From NCBI GenBank assembly GCA_034509755.1, contig CM067541.1:25116501-25180500 (forward strand): a stretch of 64,000 bases of DNA, in the 5' to 3' direction. The stretch comes from Anisodus tanguticus (taxonomy: Eukaryota > Streptophyta > Magnoliopsida > Solanales > Solanaceae). Shown here in pieces: positions 23,269 to 32,505 of this stretch. A program made the translations under genes and the position numbers. The first letter of the stretch is position 1. Each line of letters starts with the position of its first letter. The notes beneath the pieces are model-generated. The model saw nothing but the letters and a program-made list of their open reading frames with translations. It did not search any database and was not told where the DNA came from.

Positions 23269-24934
23269 ACTAACCCTCTTTCTTCAATGGGATTCAAAAT
23301 AACAATTTTTTAACCCTTTTGCCACTTCACTAGAATTTTCTCTTACCTCAAGGGGATTCAACATCTTATATTTAATCAAAAAAAGGAATTATGTATTGTC
23401 CTATTTGTCAACTAATCCCTGCCCCCACCCCCTTTCTTCAATCTATCTCCAGCTGCTCTTCAATTTTTGCTATATAAAACAGAAGTATCAAACAAAACAA
23501 GAAGAGAATAAATGTAATCAAACAACATAAAGGGCAAAATGGGGATGAGTTATAGCCAAAGAACAAGAGGCTTTGAAGATGGATCATCAACAACTTATAT
23601 ATATAACAAAAAGGCAAATTTGTTATCGTCCTATTTGCACAGTATAATTTTTCAGCGAATCCTCTCTTTATTCAACCTAGCTCTGTCGCACATCTTCAAA
23701 AGTAAATCAAAACAACCGAAGCTGCAAAAAATTGTCCCTCTAAATGTAAGTTCCTGCTAATTTTCCGAGTTCGGTAAAATATTTGGAGACTAAACGTGTT
23801 AACTTTTGACAAACTTAAAGGATCAAAACTGTTTAATGCATACTTAAGGGACTGTTTTGAACCTACCCTTAAACATAAAGGACAATTTTTGTCATTTTCT
23901 CTCCTATTAGCACAGTATAATTTTTCAAGGAATCCCCTTCTTCAACCTAGCTCCACCACTGCTCTTAAATTTTTGTTATGTTATATACAACAAAATAATC
24001 AAGCAAAAAAACTAAAACCAACCTAACACAAGCTAAAAGAGAACATGGAGATGCAATCAAACAAAAGAAAGGGCAAAATTAGTAATTTATACAATGGGAT
24101 TCAAAAGTAGCAATTTTTTAACCTTTCGCTACTTCACTAAAAAAAAAAATCTTACGTCAAAAGGATTGAACAACTTATATAATCGAAAAAAACGAATTCT
24201 TTATAGTCTTCATAATTTTTCAAAGAATCCCCTCTTTCTTCAACCTAGCTCCGCCACTGCTCTTCAATTTTTGTTATATATAACAAAACGTTTCTGGAAT
24301 TTTTTATCTATTTTTTGTGTCTAGTGTAATTTTTTATATTGCGGTTTCTGGAAATTTCTAACATGTCTTTTTTTCCAAAATAAAAAACTCCACATTTCAG
24401 GTTAAATCTAACCATCAGAGTTGGCTAAAAATATTAGACAGAGATCGTGTTCACTTTTGATAAACTTAAAGCACCAAAATTGCCTCGTTGATACTTAAGG
24501 GACTACTTTGAACCTACTACCAAAGATAAAGGATCATTTTTTGTCATTTCTCTCATATTTGCACAGTACAATATACAACAAAAGAATCAACAAAATAACC
24601 AAAACCCACCTAACACAAGCTAAAAGAGAATTAGAAAATGTAATCAAAATATAAAGGGCAAAATGGGGATGAGTTTTATACCTCCATTAAGCCAAAGAAC
24701 AAGAGGTTTCGAAGAAGAATCATCAACAGCTTCAAAGAACCAATAAAAGAGAGCTCTTTCAGATTCTTTATTTACAGTTACATACCCAGAATAATGTTCA
24801 AAGTTCACATTAAACCCTTGACCAGGAAGCTTAGAAATTTTGTCTAATTGCTTTTGTGCATTTGGGTCTATAGATAAACTACCATTAATGAAAAATAATG
24901 CAACAACAAGAAAACCCAACTTGAGATTTGACAT
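16882..24934 (-). CDS. Serine carboxypeptidase-like protein (S10), ten exons
   Basis: Secretory serine carboxypeptidase that removes C-terminal residues from peptides; relatives act in vacuole or apoplast, and some plant members act as acyltransferases. Exons on the minus strand: 24934-24682, 22485-22378, 21762-21667, 21570-21478, 20054-19972, 19371-19108, 18784-18654, 17864-17769, 17642-17537, 17043-16882. All introns show GT-AG. The exons sum to 1392 bp, 463 residues, without a stop, the usual length for the family. A signal peptide (residues about 1-21, LGFLVVALFFINGSLS) precedes LPGQGFNVNFEHYSGYV. Further motifs are LVLWLNGGPGCSS, the nucleophile GESYAG (Ser180), GDTDAVIP (Asp379) and GAGHEVALH (His431). 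It most resembles the SCPL25-29/carboxypeptidase-II group, from memory only. Introns hold several repeats (listed separately), but no coding lesion was seen. Confidence 0.93.
18110..18345 (-). mobile_element. SolS/TS-like SINE in the carboxypeptidase intron 7
   Basis: On the minus strand, a tRNA-like head (box A tagcctagtggtcaatg, box B ggttcaaatcc) is followed by a body containing gttgcccggtacatatgctg, gtaggaggtagcaggcacct and tactcgaggtgcgtgcgacc. This arrangement is typical of Solanaceae SolS/TS SINEs. It lies between exon 8 (ends 17864) and exon 7 (starts 18654) in the same orientation as the gene. Confidence 0.75.
19441..19949. mobile_element. Fold-back MITE-like element in carboxypeptidase intron 5
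   Basis: The left end reads agaaaatgacaaaaatggtc and continues with ggtaggttcaaaat, cagttttggccctttaagtt and caaacgttaacactttt. The right end carries the complements in reverse order: gtgttaatt, gacaaactt, ggaccaaaactg, gggactattttgaacctacc, gggaccattttgca. The arms are roughly 140 bp with a central loop of about 220 bp. Related arms occur at 23780-23905, 24400-24550 and 25011-25752, so it is a family. No coding capacity. Confidence 0.75.
20336..20615. repeat. Perfect 140-bp tandem duplication in intron 4
   Basis: Positions 20336-20475 and 20476-20615 read the same throughout (for example aagaaggaaattctatttcc at 20341 and 20481, tctgtgaaga at 20441 and 20581). I found no mismatch between the copies, which implies a very recent duplication or an assembly artefact. 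It lies between exons 5 and 4 of the carboxypeptidase gene. Confidence 0.9.
20630..21170. other. Repeat-like intronic DNA
   Basis: Intron 4 between the 140-bp duplication and exon 4 contains a stretch (gatcggtgtctctagatgtc, tacgtaggatatgaccaaac) that looks like a degraded dispersed repeat. I cannot name its family. No exon-like frame is present. Confidence 0.35.
22650..24330. repeat. Intron 1 minisatellite with poly-C tracts
   Basis: Units of about 150-200 bp start near 22661, 22949, 23109, 23288 and 24093. Each carries gggattcaaaagtagcaatt, cacttcactagaattttctc, aaggggattcaacNNcttatat and tattgtcctatttg, and three units carry a long C run followed by ctttcttcaa. The C runs (about 23080-23096 and 23236-23254, the latter followed by (CA)n) vary in length. 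The array occupies most of intron 1 and is interrupted by a copy of the exon 1 end. Confidence 0.75.
23531..23597 (-). pseudogene. Partial copy of carboxypeptidase exon 1 inside intron 1
   Basis: The plus-strand phrase agggcaaaatggggatgagt, then a shortened tatagccaaagaacaagagg and tttgaagatggatcatcaac, matches the exon 1/intron 1 junction at about 24655-24732. There the same phrases flank the splice donor. The copy lacks about 12 bases around the donor (cctccatt), so the splice site is gone. It shows that part of exon 1 was duplicated within the intron, probably together with the minisatellite. Confidence 0.75.
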
Positions 24935-24987
24935 TTCTTGGGGGGCTTTTATGTGAACTCTATAAGAATGGAGGATAATTAAGGGGG

Positions 24988-24995
24988 TATATAAA
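24988..24995 (-). promoter_or_regulatory. TATA-like box of the carboxypeptidase gene
   Basis: The plus strand reads tatataaa, which on the minus strand gives tttatata, about 54 bp upstream of the ATG at 24934. It is the only TATA-like run in the short unique stretch between the start codon and the fold-back element at 25011. Confidence 0.4.
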
Positions 24996-25010
24996 CAAGG
25001 TACTTTTTCA

Positions 25011-25752
25011 AGAAAATGACAAAAATGGCCCCTTATTGTTGAGTGTATGTTTAAAATAGTCCCTAAAGTATGATTTGAACAATTTTGGTCCTTTAAATTT
25101 ATTAAAAGTGAGTACTTTTGGTCTCCATGAAATATATACTTTGTTACATAAAGTTTAAGAAATAAAGAAAGACTTCTTAAATTTGTGATCTAAAACAACT
25201 TGTAGAAATTTGTGTTGCTAGAAATTATTTCATTAAGGGTATAAAGGTAAATTTAAAATTGAATTGTTATTAAATATATAAATATGTCATTTTTTGGGAC
25301 TGATTAAAAAGGGGAGAGTGTCTTATAGATTGGGACAGAGGGAGTAATAAATTTCGTCTGTTAGATTTAACGAGAACTGTGGGAAAAAGATTAAATCATA
25401 AATATCATGAAAGATTTATCAAATCATAGAAACTGCAACACAAGTATACTAGACACTGAAAAATATACTAGACATAGCAAATATTACACATTAAAAAATT
25501 ACACCAAACTCTATAAATAGAGCAAAAATAGCATTAATTGTAAAAATTATACCTCCAAATATGAGTTTTCACTAAATCTTTTTTCAGAACTTACCTTAAA
25601 TCTAACTAACAAAAATTGTTAAATACTCCGTACTAGATGCAGATTAAAAGTGTTTATTTTAGAAAAACTTCAAGGGCCAAAACTATTTAAAACATACTTA
25701 GGAGCTATTTTGAATGCATCCCAAACATAATGGACCATTTTAGTTATTTTCT
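25011..25752. mobile_element. Fold-back element in the carboxypeptidase promoter
   Basis: The left end agaaaatgacaaaaatggcc is mirrored at the right end by tggaccattttagttatttt plus ct. Inner blocks are mirrored too (ttttggtcctttaaattt against caagggccaaaact; gtttaaaatagtccct against ggagctattttga). It is the longest member of the family seen in the introns of the same gene. It begins 15 bp beyond the TATA-like run, so promoter sequence upstream of the core would be element-derived. Confidence 0.75.
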
Positions 25753-25759
25753 CATATTT

Positions 25760-27399
25760 TTTCACTGGATCTGTTGCTGTTTTTTTTTTTTTTTTAAATT
25801 CTGGTAAAGTATGGGAAGAAGGAAGCCTGTTGGCCAAAAAGATGGGTGTCAAATGTCAATTAAGATTAGTGTTGTTTTGTCAGTGTTGTGCACATGATTC
25901 ATGTTTTCGTTTGTTGGTGCTGATATACTGACAGAAAGCTAGGGGCTTTACTGCAATAATTGTTGCAACCTCCCATAATGTATGATGGAAACATGACTTG
26001 CAATTGGTTGGCAAAAGGATGGTAAAAAGATTTTTGTCTCCTATAAATTTGCCTATTGATAATGAAATTCTGCCCCGTCCCTTCATAAAAAGAGAGATAT
26101 TTATTGATATATTTATTGAATCCGTCGAGACTCATATTAAATTTGTCTATTCTCATTTAACTTTGAGGATTAGTTAAACCTCTCAAGAAGCCCAATATGA
26201 AAAGTATTTCGGAATGGAAGGAGTAGTAACTAGTAACTACTACTCTGTTGTTTCAATTGATGTGATTAATTTGATCGGATATAAAATTTAAGAAAGAAGG
26301 AAATAATTTCAAAACTTATAATGTTAAATATATTTTAAAATTTATGTGGCTATAAAATTAGGGGTCATTTGATAGCTTATTTAAACGTAAGCACTTTTTA
26401 AAGTAAAAAACTAAATACTTTTGACTCCTCATAAATTTGATCAAACAAGCTAATTGTGTTACTTAAAAACACTACTTTACCAAATAAAATTAAAACTAAG
26501 ATAGTATATTATGGATGAGAGAATGATCTTTCTTAAAATTATTCTGACCAGTGAACAAATATCATATATTTCTTTTTATACAAAACGAAGCACATGAATG
26601 TATTTAGTTATAGATGTGACATTTTGATAATCCTTCAGGAATTTCAATTTGTAAGAGAATAGACATCAATTTTTGATTGGTAACGCCTTTAGGAAAGTAG
26701 CCACAACTCGTGTAGAGGTGAGTTGGGTTAAATTTTTTAAAGCCCTTCAAATGATGGGTTGGGCTAGGTTAGATTGATCACTGTAGCTCATTTGGACGAA
26801 GTTTTTCCACGGGTTGTTCAATGGTCTTTAATTTTTGGCCTTATAATTCATTTAATGCAAAGTTGTGGACGAAAATACTCATTTTTTGCTCGGTATAAGT
26901 TTATATTTTCACAGCATATAACTTACTTATGTCGGATTAGCTATGATATACATATGCCTTCCCCGACATAAGTTGTATAACATCCCACAAGTTATACCCC
27001 CCTCGGCATAAGTTTGATTTTCTGCTTGTGTATTTGCTATGAAATACATTATGCCCTTCTCGGCATAACTTGTGTAAAACTTATTGAATTTTTTTATCTT
27101 TTAAAAATGAATTTTGTCCCTTTCGGCATAAGTTATCTAGTGTGTACGTACACGTGTTGTTGTGGAATACATTGTGCCTTACCGCCATAAGTGTTAACAA
27201 GTTATGCCAGTGAAGGCATAATGTAAAAGGCATAAGTAAGTTATTGTTAAATATACACAACATACACACAATATACATGTGTATATTGGTCTCGGGATTG
27301 CCCTCGGTTTGGACAGATTTGTGCTAAGTAATTTATGATAAATATTTAGTATCCTACTTTAGGTAATCTTCATGCATAGTGCAAGGAATATACATGTTT
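25760..27399. other. Intergenic DNA with a cggcataagt motif cluster
   Basis: No gene is supported. Poly-T lies at about 25781-25795. Between 26955 and 27240 the motif cggcataa and close variants recur about seven times, with irregular spacing, in both gacataagt and ggcataact forms. The repeats are too short and irregular for a CRISPR and are more like a decayed minisatellite or MITE. The right end is the copia insertion site. Confidence 0.45.
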
Positions 27400-27404
27400 G
27401 TTTC
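27400..27404. repeat. Target-site duplication of Copia-2, left
   Basis: The 5-mer gtttc here is repeated at 32501-32505 directly after the 3' LTR, the duplication length expected for copia integrase. Confidence 0.9.
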
Positions 27405-27715
27405 TGTTAATAATACCAAATATACATGAGATATACACGGTATGCGCGTGTATATCCTATGTATATTTGGTATTGGATGGTCACGGGTATTGATGCATAT
27501 TGTACACGGTTTTGTAACATTATTGTACAATGTTTTGTATACTTGTAGTGTACCTTAATTAGTCTTGTACTCTTACCATAATTGTATAGTTCATCTCCAA
27601 ATAGAATAAGGTTTTAGGAGTAGAATAGGATTAGGATTCTCCTATTATGAAAATATGTAACTTGTATAAATAGTCTTTCAATTAATGAAAATAATCAAGA
27701 GAATTATTTCTTTCA
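27405..27715 (+). repeat. Copia-2 5' LTR
   Basis: A 311-bp LTR starting tgttaa and ending tttca, followed at once by a primer-binding site. It matches the 3' LTR (32190-32500) with about 12 differences counted by eye, roughly 96% identity. An imperfect inverted repeat with 25-bp arms occupies 27414-27472. The run cttgtataaatag near 27661 could be the LTR TATA box. Confidence 0.92.
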
Positions 27716-27729
27716 TGGTATCAAGAGAC
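27716..27729 (+). promoter_or_regulatory. Copia-2 primer-binding site
   Basis: tggtatcaagagac directly follows the 5' LTR. It is complementary to the 3' end of initiator methionine tRNA apart from the last bases, the usual primer for plant copia elements. Confidence 0.8.
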
Positions 27730-27877
27730 TAGGTCTTGCTTCCGCCCTTGCTCTTGGTTTTGGTGCCATTTCTCGGCCACAGCCGTCTCCATTTTCCATC
27801 CCCCTTCGCCGGAATTCGTGATATAATTTACCTCCACTCTTCCCAAATTTCTCATCCTCTCCCTTTGTTCTTTCGAA

Positions 27878-28972
27878 ATGTCTAAAAACAATTTTCATCC
27901 TGCCCTCATGGTTTCTAACATCAAGAACAACATCCCTATTGTTTTTGAGATGAAAAACGTCCAATATGCGACGTGGGCGAAATTATTTAAAATTCACGCT
28001 ATCTCCCATCAAGTCATCCATCACATAATTCCTCCCGCTGCACCTATTCCCGCGGAGGATCCTCAATTATGGATTACTTTTGATACTACCATTCTCCAGT
28101 GGATTTATTCCACTATTTCGGTTGACCTCTTACACACGATCATTGAGCCGGACACTACGGCTATGGCTACCTGGAATAGATTGCGTGACATATTCCAAGA
28201 TAACCAATATTCACGTGTTGTCACACTCGAGCAGGAATTCTCTCAAGTTCGCATGGAAGAATTTCCAAACGTGTCTGCATATTGCAAAAAACTCAAAGAG
28301 TTGGCAGACCAACTCCGTAACGTTGGCGCACCTGTGACAAATAATCGTCTGGTTCTACAATTGGTTGCCGGCCTTTCTGAGGCCTATAATGGCGTTGGGA
28401 CTCTCCTTCGTCAAAACAATCCACTTCCAGCTTTTTATCAAGCCCGCTCCATGCTTACTTTGAAAGAAACCGGTTTGGCTAAGAAGGCAACTACTGGAGC
28501 AAGCCCTGTAGTCATGATGACGTCCTCCACAAATTCTTCGGGTGTTATTGATCATTCGGGCCAAAATCGTGCTCATGGTGGCGGCAAAAATAATCGTAAG
28601 AATAATGGCAAAAATCGCGGGGGCAAACGCGGCGGTTCCGGTGGTGGTTCCGGTGGACAACAATCCGGCAGTGGACCCCATCCAGTCAACAGTGGGCCAC
28701 CTCCCTACTGGTCCCAGCCGTGGGGCCCATGGCAGTGGGGCTGGGGTAGTGGGTCGTGGCCTAACAACCCCTATTTTCCAGGGCCTTCCAACGGGCAGTG
28801 GGCTGGACAACCCTATTTCAGGCCCAACAATCAGGCTTCTTCCTCTCGGTTCAGCACTGGGCTGGGGCAGAGAGTGGACTTCTTGGGCCTCGGCCCACAC
28901 AAACATTTTCAGCAGTGGGCCCCACACCGACTCACGCCGACATTGAGGCCGCAATGCATACGCTTGGGTTAA
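27878..28972 (+). CDS. Copia-2 gag-like ORF
   Basis: A 364-codon frame beginning after the leader at the first good ATG. The N-terminal two-thirds form the copia gag (UBN2/DUF4219-like) domain: VQYATWAKLFKIHA, LWITFDTTILQWIYSTI, TTAMATWNRLRDIFQDNQ and RLVLQLVAGLSEAYN. The C-terminal third is low-complexity Gly/Asn/Arg then Pro/Trp-rich. I see no CCHC knuckle, which is not unusual for this lineage. The frame stops just before the protease motif, which is reached only by a one-base frame change. Gag would form the virus-like particle. The frame is intact, but the element is not. Large antisense frames over this region are composition shadows. Confidence 0.8.
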   Translation: MSKNNFHPALMVSNIKNNIPIVFEMKNVQYATWAKLFKIHAISHQVIHHIIPPAAPIPAEDPQLWITFDTTILQWIYSTISVDLLHTIIEPDTTAMATWNRLRDIFQDNQYSRVVTLEQEFSQVRMEEFPNVSAYCKKLKELADQLRNVGAPVTNNRLVLQLVAGLSEAYNGVGTLLRQNNPLPAFYQARSMLTLKETGLAKKATTGASPVVMMTSSTNSSGVIDHSGQNRAHGGGKNNRKNNGKNRGGKRGGSGGGSGGQQSGSGPHPVNSGPPPYWSQPWGPWQWGWGSGSWPNNPYFPGPSNGQWAGQPYFRPNNQASSSRFSTGLGQRVDFLGLGPHKHFQQWAPHRLTPTLRPQCIRLG

Positions 28973-28995
28973 CGTAACCAGATCCAAATTAATAC

Positions 28996-30540
28996 ATGGA
29001 CACCGGCGCGACGACACACATGACTTCCGATCAAAGTGCTCTCTCGTCTTATTCCAATTTGAGCAACCCTCGTGGTATAATGGTCGGTAATGGTAACTCT
29101 ATTCCAATTTAGGGTTATGGTCATAAAACTTTGTCTCCCCCAAATCCACCCCTTATCTTGAAAAATACTTTACATGCCCCCAAATTGATTAAAAACTTAG
29201 GGTCTATCCGAAAATTCACCACTGACAATTCTGTTTCTGTTGAATTTGATTCTTTTGGTTTCTCTATGATGGATTTCAAGACGGGGAGTCCTCTCATGAG
29301 GTGTGATAGTAGGGAAAATCTTTATCCTATCACACCCGGTTTCAGTCCATCGAGTCCAGCCTTGCCGTCAGCGTTTGCAGCCATTGCTCCTTCCTTGTGG
29401 CATGCTCGGATTGGTCATCCGGAATCTTCTATTTTGTCGTCATTACATAAAAATAATTTTATTTCATGTAATGGTACGAATAGTACTCCAAATTGTCAGT
29501 CTTGTTCTTTAGGAAAAATTGTTAGGTTGTCGTTTGTAGACTCAAATTCTCATACTTTAATGCCATTTGATATTATTCATAGCGACCTATGGACGTCTCA
29601 TGTTCTTAGTTCTTTGGGTCATCGGTATTATGTTCTCTTTTTGGATGATTATTCTAAGTTTTTATGAACGTTTCCGATTGCGAATAAATCTCAAGTTTTT
29701 TCCGTCCTCTTAAAATTTAGAGCATTCATTAGAACCCAATTCGAACGAGAAATAAAAAAATATTCAGTGTGATAATGGCAAAGAATGTGACAATGGCGTG
29801 TTTCGGGAAAATGGGATCAATTTTCGTTTTCTTATCCTCATACGTCTTCACAAAATGGGAAAGTCAAATGCAAAATTCGTTCCATAAATAACATTGTCCG
29901 CACTCTCTTAATTCATGCTTCCGTACCCCCATATTTTTGGCATCATGCTCTTTAAATGGCTACATATCTCCTTAACATAATTTCTTCCAAAGGTCTGACA
30001 TATTCTTCCCCCCTTCAAATTTTATATAATAAGACTCCTTCTTATTCTCATCTTCGGATTTTTGGGTGCTTGTGTTATCCTTTATTCCCATCCTCCACAA
30101 TTAACAAACTTCAGGCCCGGTCTACTCCGTGTGTGTTTTTGGGTTTTCTGTCTAATCATCGTGGTTACAAATGCTTTGATTTATCCTCCAAGAAAATCAT
30201 CATTAATCGCCATGTAATTTTTGATGAAATCCAATTTCCATTTGCTAAAGTTAATACTCCCGAGCCTAGTTCGTATAATTTTTTGGATGATGGTATATCC
30301 CCGTATATTACTTACCATTTTTCGGACATGTCCCGCATCCAAAATTCTCAAGCGGGCCCACTGCCCGTTGGCCCCACTGGTCCGTCACACACTAACGTCA
30401 TTGTATCAGTTCCAGCGATTGGGCCAGTCCAGCCCAAATTTGGAACTGGTCCAGTTCCAGCGCCAGACTTCTCTGGGGGCCCGCAGAGCCCACCCGCACT
30501 CGCCCGCCGGCCACCCATCCCGAGCCCAGAAAATTCCTAA
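28996..30540 (+). pseudogene. Copia-2 protease-integrase region (broken)
   Basis: The protease site reads YMDTGATTHMTS at about 28996. Frame 29131-29667 has the integrase zinc finger (SLWHARIGHP, CQSCSLGK) and the start of the catalytic core (HSDLWTS, YYVLFLDDYSKF). It ends in TGA where a Trp codon is expected. 29668-29955 is frame-broken, and the CDNGKE-like second catalytic region is off frame. Frame 29956-30540 has the C-terminal motifs FGCLCYP, CVFLGFLSNHRGYK and a proline-rich spacer. Confidence 0.85.
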
Positions 30541-30689
30541 AATCCGCCTACTTCTTCCTCAAGTCATAGACCGGTCACTCGTAGTCAGCAGTGTGGTTTT
30601 AAACCAAAGAGACATTTTAATTTAAATTCTAATGTTCTTAAATCACCCTTACACCATACTCACATGCGTTAAATGACCCAAATTAGAAA

Positions 30690-32195
30690 ATTGCTATGAC
30701 CGATGAATATAATGCTCTTATTGATAATAAGATGTGGGAGTTGGTGCCCCGTCCTTATGGTATTAATATTATTAGGTCTATGTGGATTTTTGCTCACAAG
30801 AAAAATTCAGATGGTTTCTTTGCACGACATAAGGCGCGACTTGTGGGTGATGGTAAGACTCAGTAGGTTGGGGTGGATTGTGGTGAGACATTTAGTCCGG
30901 TGGTCAAGCTGGCTAACATTCGCACTGTACTCAGCTTGGCTCTTTCGAAAGCATGGCCTATTCATCAGTTAGATGTAAAGAATGCTTTTCTACATGGTGA
31001 TCTCAAGAAACCAGTTTATATGCATCAACCGTTGGGATTCAGGGATCCCAAACATCCTCATCATGTCTGTTTGTTGAAGAAGTCCTTATATGGGCTTAAG
31101 CAGTCTCCACGGGCCTGGTATACAAGGTTTGTTGACTATGTTTCGACTATTGGGTTCACTCACAACAGGTCAGATAATTCCTTGTTCATCTACCGTCGTG
31201 GTTCGTCCTTGGCCTACATTCTGTTGTATGTGGATGATATCATTTTGACTGCCTCTTCCGATGCCTTACGCCAGTCTATCATGACCATGCTCAGCTCTGA
31301 GTTTACTATGAAAGACTTAGGGTCCTTGAGTTACTTTTTGGGGATTGTCGTCACTAGTTATTCCGATGGATTGTTCTTGTCTCAACGGAAGTATGCATCT
31401 GAGATCATCGAGAGGGATGGGATGTCATCCTGTAAGTCCACTTCCACTCCAGTTGATACAAAGCCCAAGCTTAGTGTCCCGGCCGGCGTACCCTACGAGA
31501 ATTCGACCCGCTATCGCAGTCTTGCAGGGGCCCTTCAGTATCTTACCTTTACAAGATCGAATATTACATATGTTGTCCAGCAGGTGTGTTTGTTCATGCA
31601 TGATCCCAGAATTGAGCACATGAATGCGCTCAAACGCATCATTCGATATATTCAAGGTACACTTGACTATGGTTTGCATTTATATCCATCCTCGACGTCC
31701 ATACTTGTCTCGTATACGGATGCTGATTGGGGTGGCTGTCCCGACACCAGACGGTCTACGTCGGGCTATTGTATGTTTCTTGGCAACAACTTGGTCTCCT
31801 GGTCGGCAAAGTGTCAGTCGACTCTATCTCGCTCAAGTGCCGAGATCGAATATCGAGGGGTAGCTAATGTGGCCTCAGAATCATGTTGGTTACGTAATTT
31901 GCTTTTGGAGCTTCATTGTCCCATTCAGAAGGCAACCTTAGTGTATTGCGATAATATTAGTGTCATCTACCTTTCTGGTAATCCAGTTCAGCACCAACGC
32001 ACTAAGCATATCGAGATGGACATTCACTTTGTCCGTGAAAAGGTTGTTCGGGGTCAGGTACGCGTCTGTCATGTCCCGTCAAGATATCAAATTGCAGACA
32101 TCTTTACAAAGGGTCTTCCCTCGGTCCTTTTTGAAGATTTTAGGGACAGTCTTAGCGTGCGAAGACCGCCCGCTATGACTGCGAGTGTGTGTTAA
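30690..32195 (+). pseudogene. Copia-2 reverse transcriptase and RNase H
   Basis: The RT N-terminus (WELVPRPYG, SMWIFAHKK) is followed by an in-frame TAG near 30864. A long open frame 30873-32195 (440 codons) then holds GETFSPVVKLANIRT, QLDVKNAFLHGDL, the catalytic LLYVDDIILTAS, DLGSLSYFLGI and the RNase H motifs YTDADWGGCPDTRRS, YCDNISVIYLSGNP and ADIFTKGLP. It ends at the 3' LTR. Most catalytic motifs are intact, so only a few lesions separate this copy from a working one. Confidence 0.88.
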
Positions 32196-32500
32196 ATATA
32201 CCAAATATACATGAGATATACACGGTATGCACGTGTATATCCTATGTATATTTGGTATTGGATGGTCACGAGTATTGATGCATATTGTACACGGTTTTGT
32301 AACATTATTGTACAAGGTTTTGTATAGTTGTAGTGTACCTTAATTAGTCTTGTACTCTTACCATAATTGTATAGTTCATCTCCAAATAGAATAAGGTTTT
32401 AGGAGTAGAATAGGAATATGATTCTCCTATTATGGAAATATGTAACTTGTATAAATAGTCTTTCAATTAATGAAAATAATCAAGGGGATTATTTTTTTCA
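32190..32500 (+). repeat. Copia-2 3' LTR
   Basis: 311 bp, starts tgttaa and ends ttttca, followed by the gtttc duplication at 32501-32505. The stop codon of the RNase H frame lies within its first six bases. Confidence 0.92.
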
Positions 32501-32505
32501 GTTTC

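Larger units (their letters stand above)
27405..32500 (+). mobile_element. Copia-2: complete Ale-type Ty1/copia element, inactivated
   Basis: Two 311-bp LTRs, a 5-bp target duplication (gtttc), a tRNA-iMet-type primer site and the order gag, protease, integrase, RT, RNase H define a complete 5.1-kb element. Length, short LTRs and protein motifs fit the Ale/Retrofit (RE1-like) lineage. Stop codons and frameshifts after gag, in integrase and at the start of RT prevent autonomous activity. The polypurine tract before the 3' LTR (gcgagtgtg) is interrupted compared with gcgggggtg in Copia-1. Confidence 0.93.

Noticed and set aside
26955..27240. CRISPR-like array of short repeats
   Set aside because: Repeats are about 10 bp, irregularly spaced and variable, and the DNA is eukaryotic.
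28355..29017. 220-codon minus-strand frame
   Set aside because: Lies opposite the Gly/Pro-rich gag tail of Copia-2; an open frame there results from base composition.
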